Of a stretch of 64,000 bases of DNA, positions 8,115 to 17,200 are shown piece after piece. Location: the NCBI GenBank assembly GCA_021732085.1, contig JAKFVQ010000025.1, positions 1-64,000 on the forward strand, written 5' to 3'. How positions within the stretch are numbered: the stretch's first letter is position 1; each line of letters opens with the position of its first letter. A program made the position numbers and the translations under genes. Source of the DNA: Candidatus Obscuribacterales bacterium (lineage in GTDB: Bacteria; Cyanobacteriota; Vampirovibrionia; Obscuribacterales; Obscuribacteraceae). The notes beneath the pieces were generated by a model that ran no database searches, was not told the DNA's origin, and saw only the letters and a list, made by a program, of their open reading frames with translations.

Positions 8115-9377
8115 TTAGAATTCTATTGCATTCAGTAGCACTTTGAAAGTAGTGCCTGAGTCCAGTTTGCTGTAGACCAAAATCGTTCCCCCGTATTCTT
8201 CAACCAGTCGCTTTGTGATAGTTAGACCGAGTCCTTGCCCAGAGCCATGGAATGTTCTAGATTTATCAGCACGCCAAAAGCGATCAAAGATCTTGTCGAT
8301 GTGCTCACTGGCTATCCCAATGCCGCTATCTTGGACAGTTAAAACGACGCGCTCTTTTTCTGAAGCTGCTTGGATTTTAACCCATCCTCCAGGCGGTGTG
8401 TAGCGAATAGCATTTTCAAGTAAATTGGAAATGATGCTGAAAAGATCATCCCTGCAAATGAGCAGCTGCAAGTTTGGCGGAACAAGGAACTCTACTTTAA
8501 TGATTTGCTCGTCTGCCAGCGGCATCAAGCTCTGGCGTGCGTCTTGAACGACTTGAAGCAAATTGACATTGGACTTTTCTTTGGAGACATTTTCAGCCTT
8601 GCTGAGGGTAAGAAGGCTTTCAATGAGTCGCTGCATTTGTTGTGCAGCACTGGAAATCATTTGAAATTTCTCTTTGTCACCGTCTCGTATTCCATCAGGA
8701 TACTTGAGAGCAACCGCAGAATTGCTTCGAATCACTGCTACCGGTGTTCTTAACTCGTGCGAAGCGTCGCTGGTAAACTGGCGAAGCATCAACATATTCT
8801 TGCGTAAAGGGCGAATGGATTGTGTTACGAGAAAAAACACGCCGCCCCCAGCAATAAGCAATGCCGCTGCCGTGCCAAAACAAAGTCCCATAAGCAAGTT
8901 AGAAACAAATCGCTCTTGCTTGTCCAAAGGCTGGGCGACTCGTACATAACCGAGCAAACGATCACCATCAAAGACTGGTTTGGAAAAGATTATCCCCTTC
9001 GGATTCACCTGGTCCTGAAAGCCTTCTGTTGTTTGAAGCGCAGGAACTATGGTGAAAGAACCTTTCTCTGCAATCAGTTGTTGTTTGTAATTGAACCATT
9101 GCAGTTTCATTGCCTGCAAAAGCTGGGAAGAACTATCAGGCATAGCACTCATTATTAGGTCCGGCTGAGCGGAATTCGGATTTCGTGTTTTATCCTCATC
9201 AAAATCAATTGAGGCAATCACGGCATCTGCGAGTTTTCTTACATCAGCATGGCTATCCTGATTCTGCTTGTCTACAACAACTACGAATACAGTCACGGCA
9301 AAGCTTACGAGAACAGCGGCAAAAACGGCTGCATTAAGCAAAGTGAGGCGAATTTCGATTTTATCTGAATTCGGCAT
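8115..9377 (-). CDS. Sensor histidine kinase of a two-component system, 420 aa
   Basis: Membrane sensor kinase. TM1 lies at about residues 13-35, a periplasmic sensor region of about 125 residues follows, and TM2 is at about 161-184. The HisKA dimerisation/phosphoacceptor helix contains SDASHELRTP with His207. The HATPase domain has an N box (ISNLLENAIRYTPPGG), G1 box (DSGIGI), F box (FDRFWRADKSR) and G2 box (GSGQGLGLTI). It overlaps the 3' end of the response regulator gene by 17 bp, and the efflux genes follow. It probably senses a compound or envelope stress relieved by the pump. Confidence 0.95.
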   Translation of the reverse strand: MPNSDKIEIRLTLLNAAVFAAVLVSFAVTVFVVVVDKQNQDSHADVRKLADAVIASIDFDEDKTRNPNSAQPDLIMSAMPDSSSQLLQAMKLQWFNYKQQLIAEKGSFTIVPALQTTEGFQDQVNPKGIIFSKPVFDGDRLLGYVRVAQPLDKQERFVSNLLMGLCFGTAAALLIAGGGVFFLVTQSIRPLRKNMLMLRQFTSDASHELRTPVAVIRSNSAVALKYPDGIRDGDKEKFQMISSAAQQMQRLIESLLTLSKAENVSKEKSNVNLLQVVQDARQSLMPLADEQIIKVEFLVPPNLQLLICRDDLFSIISNLLENAIRYTPPGGWVKIQAASEKERVVLTVQDSGIGIASEHIDKIFDRFWRADKSRTFHGSGQGLGLTITKRLVEEYGGTILVYSKLDSGTTFKVLLNAIEF

Positions 9378-10038
9378 TGAGTTTATATCCGAATCCGTAA
9401 ACCGTTTGTATGATGTCCGCCTTACAGCCTGCTGCGTGTAATTTCTGCCTTAAGACATTAATGTTTGTCTTAATTACGGCGTCACCAGGAGGAGCTTCTA
9501 TACTCCACAGTCGATCAATCAAGTCTTGCTTACTAAAAGTGCCCTTAGGATTTCGCAAGAAATGCATTAGTAGCCGGTACTCAGTTGGCGTCAACTCTAC
9601 CAAGCGACTGTTGTACATTACCTTGCAATCCCGTGTATCTACGTTGAGTCCGTAAAAAGTGTAAGTAGCTTCGGCGCCACGGCCCCGTCGAAGAAGTGCG
9701 CGGATTCTTGCGCCTAGCTCGTCAATATCAAATGGTTTGACTATGTAGTCATCGGCACCAGAATCGAGACCATGAATTTTCTCCGATTTTTCTCCTCGTG
9801 CAGTAAGCATTAAAATGGCACCAGTAAAGCCATGTGCTCTCATACGTCGGCATAACTCAAGACCGGTTACCTTTGGAAGCATGAGGTCGAGAAGTATGAG
9901 ATCATAAACCTCTGATAAATGCATCTCCCATGCCATCTCGCCATCAAGCGCATGGTTCACCACCATACGCTGGTTCTGCAAATCCTCAATGATGGGCTTT
10001 GCAATTCGGATATCATCTTCGACTACGAGTACTTTCAC
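9361..10038 (-). CDS. OmpR/PhoB-family response regulator, 225 aa
   Basis: DNA-binding partner of the downstream kinase. The receiver domain has the acidic pocket VVEDD (residues 5-9), phosphoacceptor Asp51 in LILLDLMLP, the Thr in LMLTARG and the Lys in YIVKPFD. The C-terminal winged helix includes ELTPTEYRLLMHFLRNPKGTFSKQDLIDRLW and ends with the wing IIQTVYGFGYKL. It is the first gene of the regulator-kinase-efflux cluster, with 183 bp of upstream intergenic DNA that contains a 21-bp-spaced direct repeat suitable for its own binding. Confidence 0.96.
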   Translation of the reverse strand: MKVLVVEDDIRIAKPIIEDLQNQRMVVNHALDGEMAWEMHLSEVYDLILLDLMLPKVTGLELCRRMRAHGFTGAILMLTARGEKSEKIHGLDSGADDYIVKPFDIDELGARIRALLRRGRGAEATYTFYGLNVDTRDCKVMYNSRLVELTPTEYRLLMHFLRNPKGTFSKQDLIDRLWSIEAPPGDAVIKTNINVLRQKLHAAGCKADIIQTVYGFGYKLNAEFR

Positions 10039-10147
10039 AGAAACCGTTCGGCAAGTAAGTGGACATTATACATGAGGAGCCCAGAACCTCTTTCTGAGAA
10101 CGGAGCTAAAGGGCTCTGTCACAGAGATTTCGAGATTCCAATCTCGC

Positions 10148-10177
10148 TGAATTTCATGTGAAGAGCAGTGAATTTCA
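10148..10177 (-). promoter_or_regulatory. Candidate binding site: direct repeat TGAATTTCA, 21-bp spacing
   Basis: Two identical 9-mers (10148-10156 and 10169-10177) lie exactly 21 bp apart, two helical turns, and 110-140 bp upstream of the response regulator start. OmpR/PhoB-type regulators usually bind direct repeats on one DNA face, so this may be an autoregulatory site. A small hairpin (CGAGAT/ATCTCG, 10131-10146) lies next to it. Confidence 0.42.
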
Positions 10178-10221
10178 GCAGCAACATTATGCTTTCATCT
10201 GTACAACTTCCGACTTCGAAC

Positions 10222-11550
10222 TCATTTTGAGACATCCCAATTGGCGACTAGCCACCCAAGCCAATTTCTAACTGTTCGAGCGCGCCTCGCATAAGTATCA
10301 TCGGCATACTCACCTGGGCGAGCTTCCCTTATCAGTTCCTCAAGATCGGCAAGCAAAACTTTCTTCGGATCGTAGCCTTTTACAATCAACAGCTTGATTG
10401 CTTGACGAAGAGCAGGGCGATCCAACATTCGTGCAACAATCAGCTCCGTTCGATCTAAACGGAACCGCCGCTTCATCAAGTCAATACCAATAGCAGTGAG
10501 ATTTCCATCCTTGTCTGTGAAACCAAGATACCTAGCGGCAGCCGTATAATAGTCAGCTTGCCGCTCGACAAAGCCTAATAGCTCAACAAGCTTGTCTTTG
10601 CCGTTTACTCCCCTTTGTGCCAAACGGACAATATCGATGACTTTATCCATGTCGTCGGCCTGCGGAAATGGCGTGCCAAAGTCTTCCTTGGGAGTGGGTT
10701 TGTATCTAGCAAACACTTCCAGATTGTGGGGCTGGGTCTGCTGCTCAGATTGGATCACAAAGTACTCTTGCCTTATTAACTTGAAATTTTCAAGCTGATC
10801 ACCGATCTCGAATTCGGTCAACTGGTAGACTCCACCGGAGTAACACAGCAAGAGGGGTACTATTCGCTTTTTCGTTTTTTCCTTGAGCCACCTGAATGGA
10901 TAGAACAATTGACGCTTGTGAAAGTCTTTGTGGAAGTACATTTTTGCTTCAACAAGTGCTACTGTGTCGTCAGACTCGTAGATTCCATCTACTTCAATCT
11001 GTGAGCTGGCAACTTCTATCTGCGCTTTGCCCACGGGCAATTGTATGTTGAATGTGCTTGAGCCTCTGCGTCCGCGCGTAGTCAATTTGAGATTGCTTGT
11101 TTTGCAAAAGGTGCTCAAAAGAGATGACAAAGCGGCCAGTTCAAGTGCGTCTGATTCAGTTGTGCATAACTCTTTCGTGAGAGTGTCCAGCTGTGTAAGA
11201 TTAACCTTTGGCCAATATGGCTTTGGTTCATGTGTCTCATAGCCATCGTTTTTGAAAGTGTAATAGCATACGTTTTTGGGATCAGGAAAAATTACATAGT
11301 TGCCGCGCTTCAGCGGCAAGATGTTGAGCCGATGCTCTCTGAACATACTAGGTCGTTGTTCTTTGAAATCGAATTTGACCATTAGACGCGCTTCGCGAAT
11401 CTGCGTCAGCGTCTTGGAACTAAGGTAGAAATAGCCGTTAACTTTGATCTCTTCAAGTAAATTTGTTTCAGCACAAACGCGCTGCCATGCATCATCATTC
11501 TTGGGCGATGTAGCCGGTTTTGGATCCTTAAGGTTCTTTGCCATCACCAT
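10222..11550 (-). CDS. Type II restriction endonuclease (PD-(D/E)XK fold), 442 aa
   Basis: Predicted restriction enzyme paired with the adjacent adenine methylase. A nuclease core is visible as EVDGIYESDDTVALVEAKMY: Asp188, then Glu201-Ala-Lys203, the D-(X12)-ExK arrangement that binds the catalytic metal. The N-terminal 150 residues and the C-terminal 150 residues (Arg/Leu-rich, ...YARRARTVRNWLGWLVANW) probably handle DNA recognition. The start overlaps the methylase gene by 23 bp (a second ATG is at 11544), so the two are co-transcribed. Protection by methylation followed by cleavage is inferred; the recognition site (GATC would fit a Dam-type partner) is not shown by the sequence. Confidence 0.8.
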   Translation of the reverse strand: MVMAKNLKDPKPATSPKNDDAWQRVCAETNLLEEIKVNGYFYLSSKTLTQIREARLMVKFDFKEQRPSMFREHRLNILPLKRGNYVIFPDPKNVCYYTFKNDGYETHEPKPYWPKVNLTQLDTLTKELCTTESDALELAALSSLLSTFCKTSNLKLTTRGRRGSSTFNIQLPVGKAQIEVASSQIEVDGIYESDDTVALVEAKMYFHKDFHKRQLFYPFRWLKEKTKKRIVPLLLCYSGGVYQLTEFEIGDQLENFKLIRQEYFVIQSEQQTQPHNLEVFARYKPTPKEDFGTPFPQADDMDKVIDIVRLAQRGVNGKDKLVELLGFVERQADYYTAAARYLGFTDKDGNLTAIGIDLMKRRFRLDRTELIVARMLDRPALRQAIKLLIVKGYDPKKVLLADLEELIREARPGEYADDTYARRARTVRNWLGWLVANWDVSK

Positions 11551-12526
11551 AATTCATGATAAACAACTCGCTAATCTTGCCCCGGCGATCAGCTCGACAA
11601 TTAACCATTCGATTCGCAGCTGTAGTGACAATGCGGAATCCCGGATACGTATGCTCGAAAAACCTATCATCGGGATCGACATTGGCAGGATCAGAATTAC
11701 TCAAAAGAACCTTTGCACCCCGGTCATCTATCTTCTGGCAAAGCTGAGCTAGTCTTTCCTGATCAAGCGCAGTAAATGTGTTCGGCGAGTATCCCGTAAA
11801 GTTGGCAGTCTCAGTAAGCGGCCGGTACGGCGGATCTAGATAGACGAAGGAGTCTTTCTGCACTAGTTCTATGACCTGCTCAAAGTCAGCAAGTAGTATT
11901 TCAGCAGCTTTGAGCGTCTGCGCCACCTGAATCAAATTGTCTGGATCGCTTATTTTCGGATTATCGTATTTGCCAAAAGCAACGTTAAATTCTCCATGGG
12001 AGTTGACTCGGAAAAGCCCATTGAAGCACGTTTTGTTCAAAAAGATCAGCTGAGTTGTTCGTTCAATCCAATCATCGGAGAAGTGAGTCAAATCAATCTT
12101 TGATTTCTGTGAATTGAAGTTCTTGCGCACACGATAATAGAATTCTTCGCGACGATTTTCTGCGAGCCGCAGGTAACGAGTCTGCAAATCATGCAAACTT
12201 GTTATAAGCAGTCCTACACGCTCGCGAACAGTCCAATAAGCCAGGATCAGGTCGGTATTGTTATCGGACAGAATGAAACGCTTGACCGGATAATTATGTG
12301 CAACATGGAAAAATAGAGCACCTCCACCTACAAAAGGCTCGATGTAATTGGTGATAGATCCATTTCTAACACCTTCGGGTAGATTTGCGTCAAGTTGTGA
12401 AACCAGCTGCCCCTTACCGCCAACCCATTTCACGAATGGGCGGGCCATAGGCTCCCCAACGTCGGCAAAGGCTTGCCGACCGGACAACAACGCGTTTGCT
12501 TGCAGGTGTGTTGGGTTTATGACCAT
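11528..12526 (-). CDS. Dam-family adenine-specific DNA methyltransferase, about 332 aa
   Basis: N6-adenine methylase of the alpha class (D12/Dam/DpnM-like). The AdoMet-binding motif I is FVKWVGGKGQL near the N-terminus, followed by the family motif YIEPFVGGGALFFH. Catalytic motif IV is SFVYLDPPYRPL. The helical target-recognition region between them contains FLNKTCFNGLFRVNSHGEFNVAFG, typical of Dam relatives. The start is not settled: ATG at 12526 is used here. ATG at 12448 (MARPFVKW..., after GGGGAG) gives a 306-residue form closer to family length. It forms a restriction-modification pair with the overlapping gene downstream. Confidence 0.88.
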   Translation of the reverse strand: MVINPTHLQANALLSGRQAFADVGEPMARPFVKWVGGKGQLVSQLDANLPEGVRNGSITNYIEPFVGGGALFFHVAHNYPVKRFILSDNNTDLILAYWTVRERVGLLITSLHDLQTRYLRLAENRREEFYYRVRKNFNSQKSKIDLTHFSDDWIERTTQLIFLNKTCFNGLFRVNSHGEFNVAFGKYDNPKISDPDNLIQVAQTLKAAEILLADFEQVIELVQKDSFVYLDPPYRPLTETANFTGYSPNTFTALDQERLAQLCQKIDDRGAKVLLSNSDPANVDPDDRFFEHTYPGFRIVTTAANRMVNCRADRRGKISELFIMNYGDGKEP

Positions 12527-12997
12527 CGTGTTTTGATACCTGCAGGGAACTCTTCTGATAACGATATGACAATTATTCACAGAAGTCGAGATCTCAAAAC
12601 ATGATACCACCAGGGATGTCATCTGTATATCGATTTGACACCTTCTAAATCTGTGGGCTCGCTTCATTGCAGCAAGACGGAATGCTCCGGCGAAAGTTTC
12701 AACCTCCTGAACGAAACTTGTCCACGGCTCTCGTTCATCCTAAATTGTCAACAACTTCACTGCAACTTGAACTCATGTTGTAGTGAACACGATTCCTTTC
12801 TGATTCTGAACAATCGGCGGCAGGTTCCTGCCAAAAGCAGTTTATCTGCCGACATCCGATTGCTTTAGATTGAAGAGCCAGAGCAATTAAAGAATTCGCC
12901 GAGGAATAAATTGGAGGGGACCCGCTGCGCAGCAGTGGGGAGGCAGCCGTTTTATGCCACAGGCGTACCTTAGCCTTGCACGCGCAGCGTGCGCCAA

Positions 12998-13106
12998 GGA
13001 TTGACCACTTTGGTAAGCTCAAGGGAACGCGACGGCAACAACAAGCCCGTTGCCTTGAGTTGTTTCGCCGTCGCTTCATTGAGGACTGACCAAAGTGAGT
13101 CAATCC
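12998..13106. repeat. 109-bp palindromic element / large stem-loop
   Basis: Outer arms GGATTGACCACTTTGGT (12998-13014) and ACCAAAGTGAGTCAATCC (13089-13106) are complementary apart from one extra base. Further in, CTCAA pairs with TTGAG, GCGACGGC with GCCGTCGC, and GGCAAC with GTTGCC. This gives an almost continuous hairpin. Smaller hairpins lie on both sides (GCACGC/GCGTGC at about 12979-12993; GTGCCT/AGGCAC at about 13129-13143). The surrounding 12527-13218 has no credible gene. It could be a non-autonomous palindromic mobile repeat or a structured RNA between the RM genes and the HTH gene. Confidence 0.6.
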
Positions 13107-13218
13107 AGGAGAAGAGCAAACAGCGTTCGTGCCTGCGAGGCACATTGATGCGTCTTGCATGCCAGTGCAACGCCGAGCCTGCTTGCTATTCTCCCCAGAA
13201 AATGCAGCTCGGGATTAC

Positions 13219-13545
13219 CTAAGGTTTTCTGACAGACCATTGCGCCGTGTTTTCAACTTTGTTCAATGCAAACCAGTGATTCAGATCGGAGATTCGGTAA
13301 CGCACTGACCTCCCCACTTTAATGTAAGGTGGACCACCACCAGTGGTGCGCTTTTGTTGAAACCAAGCAACTGAAACTCCAACGCGCCTCGCAGCTTCTT
13401 TGTCATTGATCAGTCGATTCTCATCCTCCCTTTCTTTGATTTGCTGCATGGGAATGACCGCTGTGCGCTGCATAACATTAGAAATTTCCTCCAGAGCGTT
13501 AGCAATACGCTTCAGTTCATGGATCATCAATTCATCGGTGTACAT
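13219..13545 (-). CDS. AlpA/excisionase-like HTH DNA-binding protein, 108 aa
   Basis: Small MerR-like winged helix protein of the excisionase/AlpA type. The HTH is DKEAARRVGVSVAWFQQKRTTGGG (about residues 48-71) and the wing is PPYIKVGRSVRYRISDLNHWF. An N-terminal helix (MIHELKRIANALEEISNVMQ) precedes it. A GAGGAG site lies about 10 nt before the ATG. Such proteins regulate or assist integrases of mobile islands; no integrase is in the window. The gene is transcribed divergently from the second HTH gene across about 300 bp (13546-13844) that contains an operator-like palindrome. Confidence 0.82.
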   Translation of the reverse strand: MYTDELMIHELKRIANALEEISNVMQRTAVIPMQQIKEREDENRLINDKEAARRVGVSVAWFQQKRTTGGGPPYIKVGRSVRYRISDLNHWFALNKVENTAQWSVRKP

Positions 13546-13815
13546 AGGTTCGGCTCCTCGTCCAAAAGCCGCAATCTTAACAATGTTGTTAAATCAGGCC
13601 CAGCTTGGCTATCCTATGACTTTTGTCAGGTCTAAATGTCAGATAAACCGGGTAAATTATCATTGGTCGGGCGAGTCCCCAAAGGCTCAAAAGTCCCGGA
13701 AACGCGACGCCCGATGACAAAGTTTTCCGCGAAGAATTCCGGGCTGCTACTTTCTCTGGTAGGTGCAATAGTGCCTGCCAATTTTTAGCCTCTGCTGAAA
13801 GGCGGGGGCAGTTTA

Positions 13816-13832
13816 AGCATGCTGTGCATGCT
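13816..13832 (+). promoter_or_regulatory. Operator-like palindrome AGCATGC-N3-GCATGCT
   Basis: Perfect 7-bp arms (13816-13822 and 13826-13832) around a 3-bp centre abut the AAGGAG ribosome-binding site (13833-13838) of the 80-aa HTH gene. A protein bound here would block transcription or translation start, as in an autoregulated switch. An additional CCCGGAA/TTCCGGG pair lies upstream at about 13696-13743. Confidence 0.5.
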
Positions 13833-13844
13833 AAGGAGATGCCA

Positions 13845-14087
13845 ATGCGCGATAACACCAACGAAAACACTGTTTCACAAAAACAAGTTTCCAATGTGTG
13901 TAGGTTCCCATCGGAGCTATTGAGCCGCAAAGAGGCGGCAGTTTACCTGGGAGTGTCAGAACAGACACTTGCGATTTGGAAGACCACTGGTCGCTATTCT
14001 CTGCCCGTCGTAAAGATTGGCAGGTTAGCCAAATACCGCAAAGCTGATCTCGACGCTTTCATTTTAGGCCGGGTTCAAGGCGGCTAA
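13845..14087 (+). CDS. Excisionase-family HTH regulator, 80 aa
   Basis: Start chosen at ATG 13845, 6 nt after a clear AAGGAG. A GTG at 13824 in the same frame lies upstream of that site and is less likely. The protein carries LLSRKEAAVYLGVSEQTLAIWKTTG (HTH) and LPVVKIGRLAKYRKADLDAFI (wing), the standard helix_turn_helix/excisionase domain. A strong terminator follows 10 bp after the stop, so it is a monocistron ahead of the 1204-aa NTPase gene. It probably regulates the island; direct excision activity would need an integrase that is not seen here. Confidence 0.85.
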   Translation: MRDNTNENTVSQKQVSNVCRFPSELLSRKEAAVYLGVSEQTLAIWKTTGRYSLPVVKIGRLAKYRKADLDAFILGRVQGG

Positions 14088-14097
14088 GCTTTGTCAG

Positions 14098-14130
14098 CCG
14101 GTGTCCCAGAAATGGGGCACCGGTCTTTTT
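14098..14130 (+). terminator. Terminator after the 80-aa HTH gene
   Basis: CCGGTG (14098-14103) pairs with CACCGG (14118-14123); inner CCC/GGGG extends the stem, and TCTTTTT follows at 14124-14130. It separates the HTH gene from the 1204-aa gene, which therefore needs its own promoter in 14131-14230. Confidence 0.88.
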
Positions 14131-14230
14131 AGTCTGCTTATTTTGTGACGGATTTATTTCTAAGAGCTGTTCTTGGTCAGATCCACCTTCGTCCCCGCTT
14201 AAGAATCTGCTCCTTTGTTTTGGTTATGAC

Positions 14231-17200
14231 ATGAGTGCAGGACAATCAAATTCACTTTTGGATAAAATGTCGGATGCTGGTCTTTTTGAAAGCCTAGCCA
14301 CAGCGGTTATTCGAGAGGCTGAGCCGGCTTACCGTTTCCTATCACAGCTCGGCGTTAATGCCGACGGCAAAACGGTGAAAGGAGTAGTAGATGGCATTTG
14401 TTTTGTTCCAGAAAGTGATCCTCCGCACTTGATAGCTATACACCATTCCATCTGTCTTGAGAAAGATCTCGAAGGCAAATGGTTACACGATCCAGCTACG
14501 GTCAAACCAAGAAAGGGAAAGCCTACGCAACCAGCTGGAGACCTAATTAAGACAATACCTTTAGTGGTTGCTGAACGCAACAAGACGTCAAGTCTCAAAG
14601 CAACCCTGATTTTGACCACAAACAAAGAGCCGAATGAAGGCCTAATCCGAAAAATAAACAATGCAGGTCATTCTGCAGGCATTAGTATAGATATTTGGAG
14701 TCGGTCCAGAATTGCACACTTCTTAGACAATAGACCTACTGGACAGTGGCTAAGACACAAATATTTGGGCGCAGTACAGGAGCTACTTTCAAAAGAGCTT
14801 TTTCATGAGCTGAGTAAGTCTAGTATTGCAATTGAAAAACCTGCAGACAAAGAAGAATACTGGATTACGCGAGAAATCGATACCGAACTAAGTGGCTTGA
14901 GTAACGGTTCTACTTTTCTTGTCGCGAGATCTGGTTTCGGCAAATCAGTTTCCTGCTACAAGTGGGTTCAGAACCATGTCGAACGTGGTGGGTTCGGCTT
15001 AATCATAAGCCCTTCCGAGATTTCTCAATCGAACAGCTTGGAAGAGGCGATAACCCGTACTTTAGTCAAACTTCACCCATCACTATCTTTAATTCACATG
15101 GACATATTTTCAGTCGAAACTAACTTGCCACTTCGTTTAGTGATAGAAGACATAAACAGATCAAATGATGCATCCTCAATTATTGAGAAACTAGTCCGGT
15201 GGGGTGGTCAAAAGGAAGTCTGTGCCAAAGTGCAGATTCTTTGTCCTTTGTGGCCGGGTTCGCTTGCCCTTCAGAAGGAAATGATCAGAAAAAGCACAGA
15301 GAGTATGACGCTCTTTCCAAAAGAAAATTCAGAACGTGAAGGAATGGAAGCTGTCCTAAAGAGAGCGCAGTCCTCTTCTGGAATAACTTTGAGCAGCATA
15401 GAAGCAGCAGCTATATCAAAATCTCTTGGGCATGACTTGTTGTTAATTGCCCTGCATGATTCCACAAGACTAGATGGAACGAAGTCAGTTATTGGTGAAT
15501 TCATTGATGGCGCGCTAAAAGAATTGTCATCCGAAAACAAGGAGCAGACTGCATCAGATTTCTTCAATGCGCTGTGTGTACTTGGCCAGAATATGTTAGA
15601 AAAGAGGCGACTCGATCCTTCCTGGAATGAAGTATCGGCTTGGTTAAAGGATAACACCACTCTGCTTGCATTGCTTTCTCTGGTTACACATCAGGGAAAG
15701 ATATTACGATTGGTGGGACATAGCAGTGAACAAAAGCTGTTGTTTAGGCACGATAAAGTCCGAGACTGGATACTGAAGAAGGCAGCTCTGGGTCAATGGC
15801 AGAAGTCAAAACTATCTGATCGCGTTATAGCAGATCCGTTCTACGCGGAAATAATTGGAGATTTAATAGTTGAGGAAAAAGCGAGCAAGGCAGTTATTGA
15901 TAAAGTATCGAACCTGAATCCTTTATCCATGTTTCATGCACTGCGCATTTACGGCGAAACAGAGAACGACAATCAGGATCACGTTTTTGAGAACGTAGAA
16001 AAATGGTCAAAAGATGCAGCAAAGAAGCCTGACCGATTTCGCTCCCTAAGGTGGTCAGCTCTTGCTTGCTTGTCTGAAACGTCATCCAAAAGAGTTCCAG
16101 AGTTGGAGAAATTTTTCCAAGATCTAAAATCCAGAAATTCCTACGAAGCTTGCGTAAAAAATGGCGACGTTGTTGGTGGAATCCGACTAAGTTTAGATTT
16201 CAGACCTGGGATTTACTCAAAAAGACGAGACAACCTGATTGAGCATGCACTACTGAGTTTTAGTTCGAAATATTCATCTGAACTCTCCAGTAAATTGACC
16301 AGCGCCGACCTTACGATTTGGCAACGGCAAGGGTCCTTAAGATTTGCAGGTTTTCTTGGTTTGCCCATTCTTGCACCGGCTATTGAAAGCTGTTGGCTCA
16401 ATGATTCGGAAAACGACTCATTCTTGGATGATTATTTTTGGGCGTTTTGCATGTGCGGATCTGAAGACCCAGAACGTTACTTGAAGAATGTATGTAATGC
16501 AATAGCAGGACTCTCGGACGGCAGCAAGGATAATAAAAGCGCAATACTCTCCGAAATCCAATTTGCATTTAGATATCGGACACCACCAGCTGAGGTCCTG
16601 GGTTACTTAGTGGAGCGTGGAAAGGAAGAGAAATTGAACTCGTTTATGGTGACCATGTTGAACGGAGTAGATCATCCCACGGCTATAAGTTTTATCGCAG
16701 AGCAATTAGGAAAGAGAAGTCGGAAAGCCTTCGAATCAGGGGCGAAGCCTCTCAGTGAACGAGTAGCGCGAGAAACATGGCGTTACGTCTTAAGTGACTC
16801 CGAGCGAAAAATGTCAGCTGAAACTAGAAATGCCTTACTCAAGATGTGGCAAGATGAGAAAGGTGATGAGTTCGTTCGGGTGCAAGCATTCTTTCTGTGG
16901 GCAAGCAACCAACGAGATGAAGATCCAGCACTGTTGAAAGAACCCAGTCTGTGCAAATTATTAGAGGATGAAAAATTTGCTGAAAGAGTCAGAAGAGGAG
17001 ACGAAGAAGTTATTGACCAATTCGCCAAGTTCTTGAGGTCTGATCCTGAAAGATGGCTGCCATTTGCAAGACATCTGCGTGGACCTGAAGTGACGGCGGT
17101 CTTGGACGATTTGCTTTTTGAAAGGGGACAAACAGGAGAATCTCAAAATGATTGGATCCTACCAGAGCTAATCATGAATCTTGAAGCTTCAGATTCAGAA

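Noticed and set aside
12735..13160. Minus-strand 141-aa frame
   Set aside because: Low-complexity Cys/Ser/Arg content across the 109-bp palindrome, with no start signal; probably a chance frame.
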